Source: Sorghum bicolor
Lineage: Eukaryota > Streptophyta > Magnoliopsida > Poales > Poaceae
DNA length: 64,000 nucleotides
Direction of reading: 5' to 3'
Assembly: GCF_000003195.3 (NCBI RefSeq)
Contig: NC_012879.2
Coordinates: 25,526,017 to 25,590,016 of the forward strand
This document shows, in pieces, positions 21,701 to 33,217 of this stretch; position 1 is the first letter of the stretch; every line of letters starts with the position of its first letter. The notes under the pieces are model-generated. The model was not told where the DNA came from. It saw only the letters and a program-made list of their open reading frames with translations, and did not search any database. Both the position numbers and the translations under genes were made by a program.

Positions 21701-23119
21701 CATCACTACACGAGTGGTGGTGTCGATAAGAACTCCATTGCCACTCATTCACTTCATCCCCAGAATTACATCTATGCCCACACCTGGTAGTACAACCAAA
21801 TCAGCAAGAAACTGACGGCCTCCTATTTCCAGAGTTGCCCCCAAAACCACTTGATTGGTGGAAATATCATTTCCCGCAGCACTAATACAATAACTACTCT
21901 TATCAAGTGTAATTGTCTTGATATTATGCTTAGACACAAATTCGGAACTCACAAAAGAATGCGATGCTCCTGAATCAAAAAGCACAAGTGCGTCACATTG
22001 ATTGACCAGAAACTTACCTGCCGTGACTACCTCACCAGCAGGGATGGCCTCCACGGTTGTGTAGTGAACACGCCCCTGACGGATGTTCCCTTGGTTGCCC
22101 TTCTTTGGCGGGTAAGGACAGTTGCTCTGCCAATACCCGGTCTGATTGCAGGTCCAGCACGGACGGTTGGCAGGTGGAGTCTTGGCATAGCTGGGACCCG
22201 TGTTGCCCCTAGGAAGAGCAATAGAGTACCCCTTGTGGAAACCCGTCTTCGCCTGATTCTTCTTCACCGGAGGGCGGTACCGCTGGTTAGGCGTTGGAGC
22301 ACGGAACGGTGGCTTAGCTGCCACTGGAGCCTTGGACTGAGATGACCCTGCTCTGGCCTCAAAAGCCCTCTTGTGAGTCTTGGTCGCAGTGTACACAGTG
22401 TTATAGTTCTCTTGAGTGAGGGCATCACTGACAAACTCATTGAAAGTTGCACACTTAGTGCGGCCCATAGTCTTCAGCAACTTGGGGCCCAAACCCCTCT
22501 TGAAACTAGCAATCTTTTTCGCCTCAGTGTTCACAAACTCAGGAGCATACCTAGACAAATGATTGAAAGCATGCAAACACTCCTTCAAAGTTTTGTTGCC
22601 CTGAGTTAACTGCATAAACTCCGTATGCTTCATCTCCATGACACCGTGTCGGCACACCATGCCCTGAGGAATGAAATGCCCTTTAAAAGCATCACGGAAA
22701 AGATTCCAGTCAAGCACAGTGTCGGCTGGAAGAGCTTCCCGATACTAATTCCACCAGATGCCTGCCGGTCCTTGCAGTTGATGAGCTGCATACTCTGCCT
22801 TCAAACCTTCAGTCAACCGAAGCAAGCGGAACTTTTGTTCCGCCATGTTTAGCCATTCTTCAGCTTGAAGGGGTTCTTCAACTTCTCTGAAAGGTGGGGG
22901 CTTTGTATCCATGAAGTCCTTGAAGCTACTGTATTGGTTAGGAGCTGGCCCTTCGTGTGCATTACGACCACCCTGATTCGCCATCCGATTGATGGTCTCA
23001 GTGAGCATCCTCTGATTTTCCACCATCAGTTGCATTAACTCAGCAGGATTTGGTGGTGGAGGAGGAGGGGGTGGATTCATGTTTGCACGCTGTTCTGCAC
23101 CTCGGGTGCCATGAGACAT
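18737..23119 (-). pseudogene. Gag-pol polyprotein of chromovirus C (four nonsense codons)
   Basis: One frame of about 1460 codons runs from the ATG of MSHGTRGAEQ (23119) to the stop at 18737. Domain order: proline-rich gag N-terminus; gag with LQGPAGIWW; zinc knuckle with C-x2-C-x4-Y-x4-C, where Y replaces the usual His (about 22110-22160); retropepsin with FDSGAS (about 21962-21978); RT with [20 protein letters not shown] and FIDD (21027-21038); RNase H beginning FDVFCDASG; integrase with HHCC-type region, MDFIVGLP, SDRGPQF and NQILED; and a C-terminal chromodomain ending ATWEMEDYLKEVY. Four in-frame stops interrupt it: 19901-19903 TAG, 21200-21202 TAG, 21749-21751 TGA and 22745-22747 TAG. 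There is no frameshift. Full function is therefore lost despite excellent preservation. The chromodomain is thought to guide integration to heterochromatin. Confidence 0.93.
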
Positions 23120-23479
23120 CTGTAAAGACACAGTCAGTGAGCATTGATGATGACAAGATTTGTCGCAGAAGAACTTATATTTATGCCTGAAAGTATTCGA
23201 GAGAATAGCTTTATAGAAAAGGCACAATAATTCAATTTCACATAACAACATCACCAATCCAACACATGACAGAGATATCCGCAATATGCACCACAACGGA
23301 AAACATCGTCATACATAACGAACGTGTCAAGATTACACATTGGGTCCACAAAGTTATTACACCATCCCAGTACATGCCATGAGTCAAGGTCAAAGTTCCG
23401 GATTACAACATGGGTACAACAGCACCACGGCTGACTGGCATACTCCAAAAGATCCTCACATAACACTACCCACTACTCC

Positions 23480-24563
23480 CTACACTCCAGGCTCGTCGTC
23501 CGAGTCAGCATCGAAGATCGCCTCTCCATCCTCGTCGCTAACCGGCTCAAGCTCCTCGTCCTCCATGTCCTCGTGCAAAGGTGGTGCAGCCGCTGCTGGT
23601 CCATCGACCTCCATACCATCATCATCGGCCACAACCACCTGAGGTCCCACCTCTGGATACATGGGTATAGGGCGAGGAATAGGGTGTAGCAAGTTGTTGA
23701 GACGGTGAATCTCCACAAGACCAGGCTCAATCTGATCCTGCAGATAGTTCTCCCGCTCAAGCGACTGAACTCGGTGCATCTCCCATGCTCGGCGCCTGTT
23801 CTCCGACACGCGGAGTGCAGTGTCCCTCTCACGAGTGATCTGCACCAAGCGCTCCTGTAAGGTCTCCCTCTCTCTAGCTAACTGACTCATCTGATCCTGC
23901 TTATGATCACTCTCTAATGGCCTTCACCCACTGCTGCCTACGGTACTCCGCAATGTCTTCCCAGTCATTGCGGTCCTTCTGAGCTTGCTCCAGGAGTCTA
24001 GCTTGCTTGCCAAACTTGCGAGCACGCTTTTCAGCCTTCCGTTGCATCTCCTAAGCCTGGCGAACAGCCACCACCACCTGTGCACAGGTGTCCTCTCGCT
24101 GACTGATCAGCTTGAGCACAGCCATCACAGCACTCATAGCAGGACTAGAACTCTCAGCTCTCTCTCCCCAGCCTCGTACCAAGGCACAACCATCAGCCTG
24201 TTTCCACTCCGCTGCTGCTGGGTCAGCACGGGGAATGGAGGCCGTTGGTCCTCCTGTCAGCTCATCGCCACACCTCTAACAGATATCGAGCAGGATAGTT
24301 TGGGCTGCAACCTGACCTGCCTCCCAAGGAGTCTGCCCAACGGAGCTACAAGTCCAGCCTGTCCATGCAGGCTTGTCCCCATGTGGAGGGACAACTCCCT
24401 GCACAGCAAACCACTGTATCCCTCCTGTGCTCTCCAACTCCCACCAAGAATACTGAGGTGGCTCAGTATACCCGACAGTCTGTAACACTCTCCAGAGCAG
24501 GGTAGGAGTGCCAAACTCGCTCAAGAAAGTGTCACTGGGACGGGGTGAAGCGGGTGCATCCAT
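23480..24563 (-). pseudogene. Extra reading frame upstream of gag in chromovirus C
   Basis: The frame begins with the ATG of MDAPASPRPSDTFLSEFGTP at 24563 and runs about 360 codons toward gag. The N-terminal third has several Trp residues (LLWRVLQ, SWWELE, WTGWTC). The middle part is Ala/Lys/Arg/Gln-rich (MQRKAEKRARKFGKQARL) and, with ARERETLQERLVQITRERD, predicts a coiled coil. The tail is strongly acidic (EDMEDEELEPVSDEDGEAIF). Two in-frame TAG codons (24276-24278 and about 24051-24053) and one frameshift near 23910 break it. It sits between 5' LTR and gag in sense orientation. I do not recognise the family, and no polymerase or nucleic-acid-binding motif is visible. Confidence 0.6.
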
Positions 24564-25366
24564 CTGTGGAAAGGAATAGGAATACCATGGGTAAAAGAGG
24601 ATTAGTTTAAGCAACATTTATTTAAGTAAAAGGGATGAAATTGTAAGGGAAGGAGTATACAGAATGTATGTATGAATGCGACATGATGCATGCACAAACC
24701 GTACGTCCTCACAAACTTAGAAAATTAATATTCTAACGGATATACGGTGGCATACATTCGTCTCTCGATACGATAACTATCGATTTACACGTACGCTGTT
24801 AAAGTACCTGCAGAAAACTTCATTTCAGCCCAACAGTTCCCAATATATCACTCAAGAAAGCAGTAAACTAAGTTCACATTGCTTGGACATGCCCAACATG
24901 CACAAACAATGACACCACAGCTACCCGAGAAATTAAATGCTCCCCAATTAAGTTTCTTTCGTGGTTCCATGGTTTTGACATGTAACCACTCCAGAAAACC
25001 ACCACGAACACTCCTCTAGACCGCCGTTTGGACGACCATGCTCTCACAGCTCACACTTACCAGATCGTAGGTGCGACGTTGCAAAATTTAAATCTAGCGA
25101 CATATGTGGCTAATTCACATATGAAGGCTACCTCCACCATTAGACCACAGGGTAGCATAGTGCGGTCATCACACATCCATACCTGAGTACTGCCGGAGTT
25201 GCATAAATAAAACCCCCCAAGTCAGTACTTAAATAGCCACCTATAGTCCTTATGTGGGCAAGGAGGATTCGACCACTGGCATAACTTAAATATTGATTTG
25301 CACCATTTTATTTAAAAACTCTTTTGTTTTTAAATACACAAATGCTGCATTTATAATGCTGAACTT

Positions 25367-25378
25367 GCTCCGATGCTA
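25367..25378 (-). other. Weak primer-binding site of element C (initiator-Met-like)
   Basis: Minus strand TAGCATCGGAGC beside the 5' LTR matches the tRNA-iMet complement TGGTATCAGAGC at 9 of 12 positions. The position fits a primer site but the match is imperfect. Confidence 0.5.
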
Positions 25379-25380
25379 GC

Positions 25381-28300
25381 TGTCACAGAACCGACCAAAT
25401 TATAATAGTTTAAGTGTAGAAACGATCGACAAGCAATCAAGTTTCCAAACTTGAGCCCATATAATCCCGGTAGTCAATTGAAATCACGAAGGACTTGAAA
25501 CCAACTTGCACAAACTAAGATCGTAATAATTCAGCACAACACAACGAATGTTACATAGTCATTCATTGCCGTCGAAGCGGCACCACATCGGAGTATTAAG
25601 TTATTACAACACTTGTTCGAAGTAGCGGAAGCAAAATAGTTACACACACTTTCCAAAGTTCAGTTCATAAGTTTGAGTTACTGCCAGAGTCTACATCATC
25701 CTTTCAAAAGCAACAGGTACGAGGTTGTTAGAGAACCGTGCCCAACGGTTAGTCCTCATCCCCAGCGGGATGGAGACAGGTCTTGCAGAAGCCATCATAA
25801 AAGATGTCATCTGCAACAGGTGGGAAATAAACCCTGAGTACGAGAATGTACTCAGCTAGACTTACCCGTCTAGTAAAACATAAAAGACACCAAGGATCAT
25901 GCAAGGCTAAAATCAAGTGGAGCTGGTTAACTCATCATTTGCCAAAAGCTTACATTGAAACTAAATTATTTTGAGAGCATCATATTTATTCGTCATCAGC
26001 CTACCACTATATTAGCACCTGTACTACAACACATCACTTGATTATTACAAACAATAATAACCATATCAAATTCATCATATGTTCTTCTTTGCTATCATCA
26101 TTATCATGAACCAAGTTCATTAGTGAATGCTACGTTTGCCGCTGCTCTGTCAAGTTCTCACTAACCAGGAGAGACGGCGATTCGAATCGAATTCCTATCC
26201 AGCTGGAGGGTTATTCGTAGCACTCACCCAAGCATCCCCCGTCGGAGAGCCAACGGGTCACCTTTGGTACGACTTAGGAATCGCGGCTCCGATCAGCGCC
26301 GCACTCCTAGGGCTACCACTCTGCCAGGGAGGTCAGGAATTTTAACTCACCTGCCTTTGGACTTACGCCAATGGTCCCCCACACACCGCACTTCCTCCGG
26401 TAGTGCACACTTTATACTTGCCGGTCTTCCGGTCTGAGTCATACTACTCGGCTTCGCGGTCGGAACGAGTTATCCGGCCAACTAAGTGTTAGGCATGCGT
26501 TCAACATGATAAGAGGACGTACAATGGTCGGTCCTTAGCTGCCACAGACGGAGTTACTACAACCTTGCAAAACTCCGCCCGGCTTAAGTCAAATTAATCA
26601 GGGTCCATCCACGATAGCACATATAGACCATCGTGATCCGACACAACCCTATATCGTGCAGGTGACAGGAAATCACCCAACTTCTACCGCTTAAAGCATG
26701 GCTAAGCTGCTACTCGATCCTAACTCTATAACCAGGGTGTGGTGAGTTATCTGGACAAGGATGGAGTAAAATGCAGCAAGGGTGTCATCACAACACCTAT
26801 ACTTAATGCATCAATAGATATAACATATTTAAGTAAACTTTCGAAAATAAAGGGAGACTTAGAATGCTCCGGGGCTTGCCTTTCACGAACGAGGCTGGCT
26901 CGTGACTCGGGCACTCAACTTCTTCTTCGGGCTCCTCGAGTCCGACTTGCTGGACCTCCACCTCCGGGTTGCCCTCCTGGACTTCGGGGTTCACTTGCAG
27001 ATCGAAGGAGGCTGCCACGTCCGATGCACCTATTGCATGCTCGGTGAATGAGAAGGTGTGCATACAAAAGAATGAATGCTTAAGTTCACTGGGCACTCAT
27101 TTACGAAGCAATAGCTATAACAAGTTCACACAAGTTAACAAGTTAACTTAGCCCAATACTATCATGATAGCCTATAACAGCAAGCATCAAACAGCAGGAT
27201 TAGCTCAGTAAACAGATCATAACTATTGCCACAAAGATCCAACAAATTTAACTGAGGAGATTCTGGAAAGCTTATGAAATTGTCTACAAATCATCTTTAA
27301 ACATTACAGCAAGATTCATAAGTTAAAAAAGCCATTTAAACAAAGTTCCAGGTTTTGTCCCACAAAAACAGAGAACACCTATTTCTGGAACCTAACTTGG
27401 AAAGATCATAACTTCAAAACTACTAGACCAAATGATTCCAAATTTAAACCACAGCTAGTTCAATAAGTTTACAACAACTTTGATTTAGACAAGTTTCCCA
27501 GAAAACCAAGTTATCATTAAGAAAAAGTTAAATTACTCCCTTGCTGTCCAGAACAGCTTTTAACCCTTTAATTAATTATTTGATGACATAATCAAAACAT
27601 AAACCATGCCAGCCACATGGCTTATGAGCACAAGCATATCATAAGACAACCAGAACATCAGATGATAACCCTCAAACATTTACTTAATAAGGCATTTATT
27701 AACTAATTCTAGAAAGGAGCATAATTACAAGATACCAGTCAAAGTGCTCAGAAAAATCTACAAAAATGACAGAAGCATAAGTATAACATCAAAGCATCAC
27801 CATAAAAATTTCAGGGCAATTGCACATACCAAATTAACGATATGCATTTAACATATGACAAGGTGTTTATTTCATAAATTCAGAAACATGACTTATATGA
27901 TGTCAAACAACAGATTTCAGATTATTAACACATTATGAATGTCATAAACAAGTTTACCACCAAAGTAGAACACCAGCATAAGCACCAATTATTTTATATG
28001 ATTTAATCAAGGAAACAAGCCAAATTTCAATCATAAATTACATATCAAAGCTGTAGTACTCCAAAAATCATGAAATATTTATCAAAGCACTCTAGTACCA
28101 CACAGAGACTACCATAAAATTGTCATGGCAAACTAAACAGTATAACCAGAGATATGAATTTATTCATGAATAACAAGATTAAACTCTTAATAAATATTTT
28201 CCCAGACAACATGGTTCATTTTATATTTTTATTAAAAACTAGCCATCTCAGGGAATACCACAAAATTGGTTTCACAATTTTTGGATCTCAGAAACCGGAG

Positions 28301-29956
28301 ATATGATTTTTACAAGAAAGCCAAAAATCTGGATTTGAATAAAAGGAAGGAGGTGACCGTTGAGTCACTGGCAGACGGGACCCGCGCGTCAGTGACACTG
28401 AGAACAGAGGACTCCTTCGACGGCAAATGCTCGCCGACGGTGAGCTTCTCCGGCGGATCCAAGGGCACCAACATGCTCGTGGAGGGATTCCCCATCGATG
28501 GTGGTAGGTGGTCCTAGGGTTTCGGCTACGGAGAGGGGTCGCCGTCGGCCATGGCGGCACGGCGGAGCTTCCCCGGCTTACGTCGGCCACCTCCGGCCGG
28601 TAGAGCGTCGGGGAAGGGTGGCTACAGCATCAGTGAGTCAGCGCGGAGCTTTCGAGGTAGGAACGCCTAACCCTAGCAGCTCCGGTGAGCCTGCTCACGT
28701 GCGAGGTGCTCGTCGGCGGTGAGCACAGCGGTGCGCCAACCATGTTCCCACGCGACGGTGAGTTTTTAGCCAGAATGGCATGGTGTGGACCGACGCCAAG
28801 ACCTAAGCAGAACCTAACGCTACCCAAAGAGAAGAAAGGAAGCAAGGGTGGAGCAGCGGCGAGGTTCGCCGGAATCGGTGTCGCGACGGCTGCGAACCCG
28901 ACGACGGAGAACTTGCGAAATGCCGCTCACCTCGGGGAGATCTCGTCCAACTGATGGGTGGAGAAGATAGAGGAGCTCGAGGCGGACTTGGAGGCGCTCG
29001 AAGGTGAAGTGAGACGCAGAGGAGAGGGCGCGAAGAGCTTGCGAAGCTCTCGGCGTCAATGGCGACGCCGTTTCCGCCAGAGCGAGCGCGAGAGAGAGGA
29101 AGGAGGAGAATGGACGGGTGCTGAGTGAGTGTGGGGCGCCGTGGCGTCCATGCCAACGCCGTCGACCTGACGAGTGGGGCCATCGCTGGCGTACGGGCGC
29201 CATCTGGCGGACAGATGTCGCGCTGGGCGTTCCCGACGGCGAGCTCCTTTCTGAATCAGACCTCGCGATCACTGACGGACAGAGCAACTTCGTCGATGAT
29301 TAACTTCCAAACCAGAGCGAATTAGGAGATGATGCAGTTGACAAAGTTGGAGTTCCAATCGAGCTCTACAACATTGTCAACTAGAGCAAGAGCCAGATCG
29401 GTCTGGATTGAGAGATATAGAGTTTTCAAAACCGATCAAGCAAACTGGTTTCGTTCCAGGACTTAGAAAATTTCCTAAGTGTTGGAAACAGCCCCAAATC
29501 TGCCTTGTGGATCAAGTTTGAGCTAGATGTGGTTATTGTAATGAGATGGCCATAAAACAACTTTTGTTCCTTATAAAATTTTCTACAACTTTGCTGTAGA
29601 AAGTTTTGACATACAAACATTTTATGAAACACTTTTTAAAAGCCTAAGCAAAAGAGGTTTCTAGGGCCTATTTGCATAAGTATGTCTTAAGTGATTATTT
29701 TGGAGAAGTGATCAACTTGAACATTGTTCCCAAGGTTAAGTTAAGCATAGATAAACTAATTACCAAGGCATAGAGCACAAACACAAGCATGGTTCACTCA
29801 AACATAAGCATAGGAAGCCTATTTAAGCAATTTAGATCACCTTTTTGCATAGAATGACATGGCTCAAGATAGATGATGATCATGATATGCTTTGAGTAGA
29901 TGATGATGCTCATGCTATGCACATGATTAATGAAACCATAACACTGGGGTGTTACA
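25381..29956 (-). repeat. 5' LTR of element C
   Basis: On the minus strand it begins TGTAACACCC (29956) and ends TCTGTGACA (25381). The internal order is as in the other copy: GC-rich block 29290-28350, AT-rich intron-like stretch 28300-27100, acidic short frame 27096-26803, and the GGTGATTTCCTGTCACC block near 26670. The short frames seen on both strands of the GC-rich block are not supported as genes. Confidence 0.93.
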
Positions 29957-32702
29957 TAATTCTTCCAATTTTGCCCTGATTTCTGCCGATGTGATCCCGA
30001 CTGCCCGAGAACAGCTTGCTTCCTCACCTTCATCTTCGGAGATGTCGATGGCGAAAGAGAACAAACTGTCGGGAGAGTCCTGCTCCTCAAAAGAGATAAA
30101 ACGAGTTATTCTATGGTCAGGTATTGATAAATGATACAGACAGGGATTGGATGACTTACTTGTTTCAGGGCAATCTCTCGCCTCTGACTGAAGATGCCGA
30201 TGGAACCATAGGTTGATCGGCTGGGGTTGCCAATGGAACTATGTCGGCTGAAAGAATAACAGAGATAATTGTAAGCCAGAGGAAATGGTTCATCGGCAAT
30301 GATTTCATAGAAAGTGTGTTACCTCGAGGGGAAGCAATACTTGTCTGGATGGAAGAAACTACCGATGCTATAATTGAGCCCGCTGGATCGGCAGTTTGCT
30401 CATGCACCTCAGCCGATGTGTCTTCTGGCTAAGGAACTTCTGGTTGGGGTTCTTCTGGTTGGAGTTCTTCCACTTGGGGTGCTTCTTGCAAGTGAAGAGG
30501 AGATGGTACTTGTTGCGGATGGACGTCTGGAGAGGAAGGAGAAGACTCCACTGGGATTGGAGACACTGGGGGAGGAGAAGGTGTTGCTGTCTTTTGGCAC
30601 TTTGCTTGTGCTCTAGTACTCTTGGCACCTTTTCACTTCGACTGACTAGACTGGGGGGCATCGGCACTTTTGCTTCTGGTCCTTGCCGATGCGCCGGTGT
30701 GCTGATACAGAGAGGGAAATTTGTGAGTACAAGTGTAACCGATGTAAGAATGAGATCGGTATGAAAGAGTTTGAAGATATACCTTGAAAGCCTGTGCCAA
30801 AGTAGAGGCAGCTACCGATGGAGATGTCTTAGTCCTCTTGGTAGTGACTTTCTTGAGGCATACGCCTTGATGCATGATGGCAGCCAAAGTGGGAGCGTTG
30901 TTGCCGATTGAAGAGATTGGACCTGAAGGAAATAGATCAATCGGCTTACCACTCCTGCTGACCGATGGGGGGACATTGTCGACCTGTGATACAATATGGA
31001 AAGTAAGCTACCGATAGAAGTAAAAGTGAAAGAATTGAGACATCGGTTTGGAAGTACTTACAGTATTATCGGGGACTTTGTACTGGGGGTCAATCATGCC
31101 GCGGTACGTAAGAGCCGATTTGCAGAACAAATGCTCCTTCCATTCTTCCCACCATTGTTTGTACGCCTGAGTGATGAAGAGGGCTGGGATCCACTCTGAT
31201 AAATCTGCATCTGTATCGGCACTCGGCGGCAGTTGAGCTACTCGGGTCCACTCAAGAAGGCTAGTGATGGTCTCCCTGGGTTTTATCACATCGACACAAC
31301 AAAGAGCAATCGGTAGCTGACCAAAAGCTAGTTGATGGGCTAGTGCCGATGGGTTGTAGAACTCATAAGTCTGGTTGGAAGCTTTCCCACAGCCAAAGAA
31401 ATTTACTGGTATAACTCTGGGAGTGATCAGTGCCATCATCACATCATGATCCTTGTTGAGAGCGTCATTGAATGGATGGAAAACCAAAGGAAACATGGTA
31501 TGTGGATCTTCATAAGGCATCCACGCTCGCTGCTCTCTGGTCAGGCCTTCATACAAGGTTTGGAAGAATCGGCTGACCTGATCTGCGTTGCCGCCAGTGC
31601 CAGGCCGAACTATGACAGCCTCGCCAAAGTTCAGAGGAGGGCGAGTTGACGATTCTTCTTCATCTAATTTATAATCCTCGGCTATGTCCCTGGGGAAGCG
31701 TTGTGAGAAGAGGTTGAACTCAAGACGCTTGTTTATATGGAGACTGAGCCACATATTGATAAACCACCAGGGGCCCGCTAGGTTGCCGATGGATTGACCA
31801 AGTAGGAGTTTTCTGGCTACTTGGTGGAGGAGGTGGTAAACTGAGCCAAGCAGGTATCGGCCGAGGGGAAATCGGCCACCATTAGCTAACCTCTCTGCTG
31901 CCCATAGGTAGACAGAGGTTGGTCCTGCCGATCGACCGCAGAACACGAATTTGTCCAGCAACATATTCAGGAAGGTGGTTTGCTCTTTTATGTTAACAGG
32001 CCCCGTTCTACGATACTTCTGAATGTATCGAGACCAGCCGCCGATAGCACAGGTTTCCACTTTGGCGCTAGGCGTGGTGTCGAACAAGTGACTGCTATCA
32101 GCAGTGGATACATCTAAGCCGGTGAGCATAAGCACATCGGCAAGAGTAGGAGAAGCAGGGCCGTGACCAAAGACAAAGGCATTGAGTTTGTCTGACCAGA
32201 AATATGATGCAGCTATCAGCAGTGACTCATTCCTATGCACATCGGCAATGGACAATCTGATGCATTGGTCTAATTTTCTCTCACCCCACTGGACTTCGTT
32301 TGTGTGGCTAACTCTCAAAAACCAATCCTTCCATCCCACGGTAGGACTGGGCCAGGAACGGGAAGTATCCTTCCACAGATCTAGAGAAAAATTCTTGGCT
32401 CTAAAGGGGATTCTGTTTGTTTCTGCGTTAATAAGATCGGTGGGATCTGGATCCCCTAACGGACCAAGACATTGGAGATGTGGCTGATCGGTAGGGATGA
32501 CAATTTTATTGGACAGATCCTAATGGTTTTGAGGGTAAAAAGAAGAACAAAAAAAAGAAGAATGTTCAGTAAAATAAATTGCGGATGAACAGAGATATGG
32601 CAAAAAGTACAAGGAGTAGGGTGATGAACTGACCTCGGAAACAGCGAAGTTGATGGCCATCTCCTTGCAAACAAGGGGATCGAAGACTTTGAGGTTGGTC
32701 AA
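29957..32702 (-). pseudogene. Plant mobile domain (PMD, aminotransferase-like) gene, exons 1-6
   Basis: A spliced gene model on the minus strand. Exon 1 ends at 32634 (donor GTCAGT), with first in-frame ATG at 32660-32658 and an open frame extending upstream. Exon 2 spans 32519-31062 (donor GTAAGT), exon 3 spans 30983-30783, exon 4 spans 30701-30323, exon 5 spans about 30247-30160, and exon 6 starts at 30085. Exon 2 holds the PMD signature: FLRVSHTNEVQW, ADVLMLTGLDV, LLDKFVFCGRS, LANGGRFPLG and a GPWWFINMWLSLHI core. Exon 4 is Pro/Glu/Gln-rich. Lesions: TGA at 30633-30635 (CGA to TGA likely), TAG at 30429-30431, a frame disturbance in exon 5, and insertion C in exon 6. PMD proteins are known both as host genes (MAIL1/MAIN type) and as transposon cargo; the function here is unknown. 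Confidence 0.8.
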
Positions 32703-32810
32703 GAAAGGGCTTCGTTGGAGTTCCTGAAGCTCCCAAAAGGCGTCGCCGCTAGAAGAATGGAGTTGGGGCTGTAGAATGATGTGATAGGGAAGGAGTACCC
32801 GAGAAGGAAC

Positions 32811-32818
32811 TATTTATA
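32811..32818 (-). promoter_or_regulatory. TATA box of the antisense PMD gene
   Basis: The minus strand reads TATAAATA about 110 bp upstream of exon 1's frame-defining region and 150 bp upstream of the first ATG. The gene therefore seems to have its own promoter inside E, independent of the LTR promoter on the other strand. Confidence 0.55.
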
Positions 32819-33199
32819 GGACAAAGTGGGCAAGGGTAAATCTGACTTATCACTTCGCCGTATCCATGAAATCCGAGGATACTTAGGAAAATGGTAACTG
32901 TTCGCACGGTAATCAAGGGATTGAGAAGGTGATTTGACAGGAAGTGGTCGTGATCTAGAGATATTTTACTGTGCGAGATTTCCTGGTCGGTCCATCGGCA
33001 GCGTTTTGTAACAGTAATATTGCCGATGGGTGACTAAAGTGGAGATGTTCGTTTGGGAGGTTGAGGATTTCGAGGAATCTGCGGAGGAATCGGATCAGGG
33101 TTGTTCAGTGTAAGGCTATCGGTTACCAAATTGGGAGAATTAATTGCGGAAAGGCATCATTACTGCAGAGAATTTCGCAGCATTAATGATTTCATACTC

Positions 33200-33217
33200 C
33201 AAAATTGGGGGGGCATG
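33200..33217 (+). other. Polypurine tract of element E
   Basis: CAAAATTGGGGGGGCATG directly precedes the TGTTGACACC start of the LTR. This fixes the orientation of E as plus and identifies the LTR as the 3' one. Confidence 0.75.

Larger units (their letters stand above)
14121..29956 (-). mobile_element. Element C: full-length Tekay-type chromovirus (Ty3/gypsy), 15.8 kb
   Basis: A minus-oriented element with LTRs at 25381-29956 (5') and 14121-18694 (3') and perfect TAATT duplications. It has a polypurine tract next to the 3' LTR and a weak initiator-Met-like primer site next to the 5' LTR. Gag-pol is one frame with a C-terminal chromodomain, which places it among chromoviruses. The very long LTRs beginning TGTAACACC and the upstream extra frame fit the Tekay (Del) group. 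Sampling the first 600 bp of the LTRs suggests about 2-3 percent divergence. It disrupts E's PMD gene. Interval 23297-23479 holds only leader sequence, and 24564-25366 has no assignable gene. Confidence 0.93.

Noticed and set aside
14121..29956. Two 4.57-kb direct repeats considered as a segmental duplication
   Set aside because: They start TG and end CA, flank gag-pol with a polypurine tract and a primer-like site, and are bordered by a 5-bp duplication, so they are LTRs of one element.
31062..32519. PMD exon considered as a host gene with a normal chromosomal setting
   Set aside because: It is antisense within a segment ending in a polypurine tract and LTR, shares the GCCGAT enrichment of that LTR, and all flanks are transposons. 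A captured or cargo gene fits better, though a host origin is not excluded.
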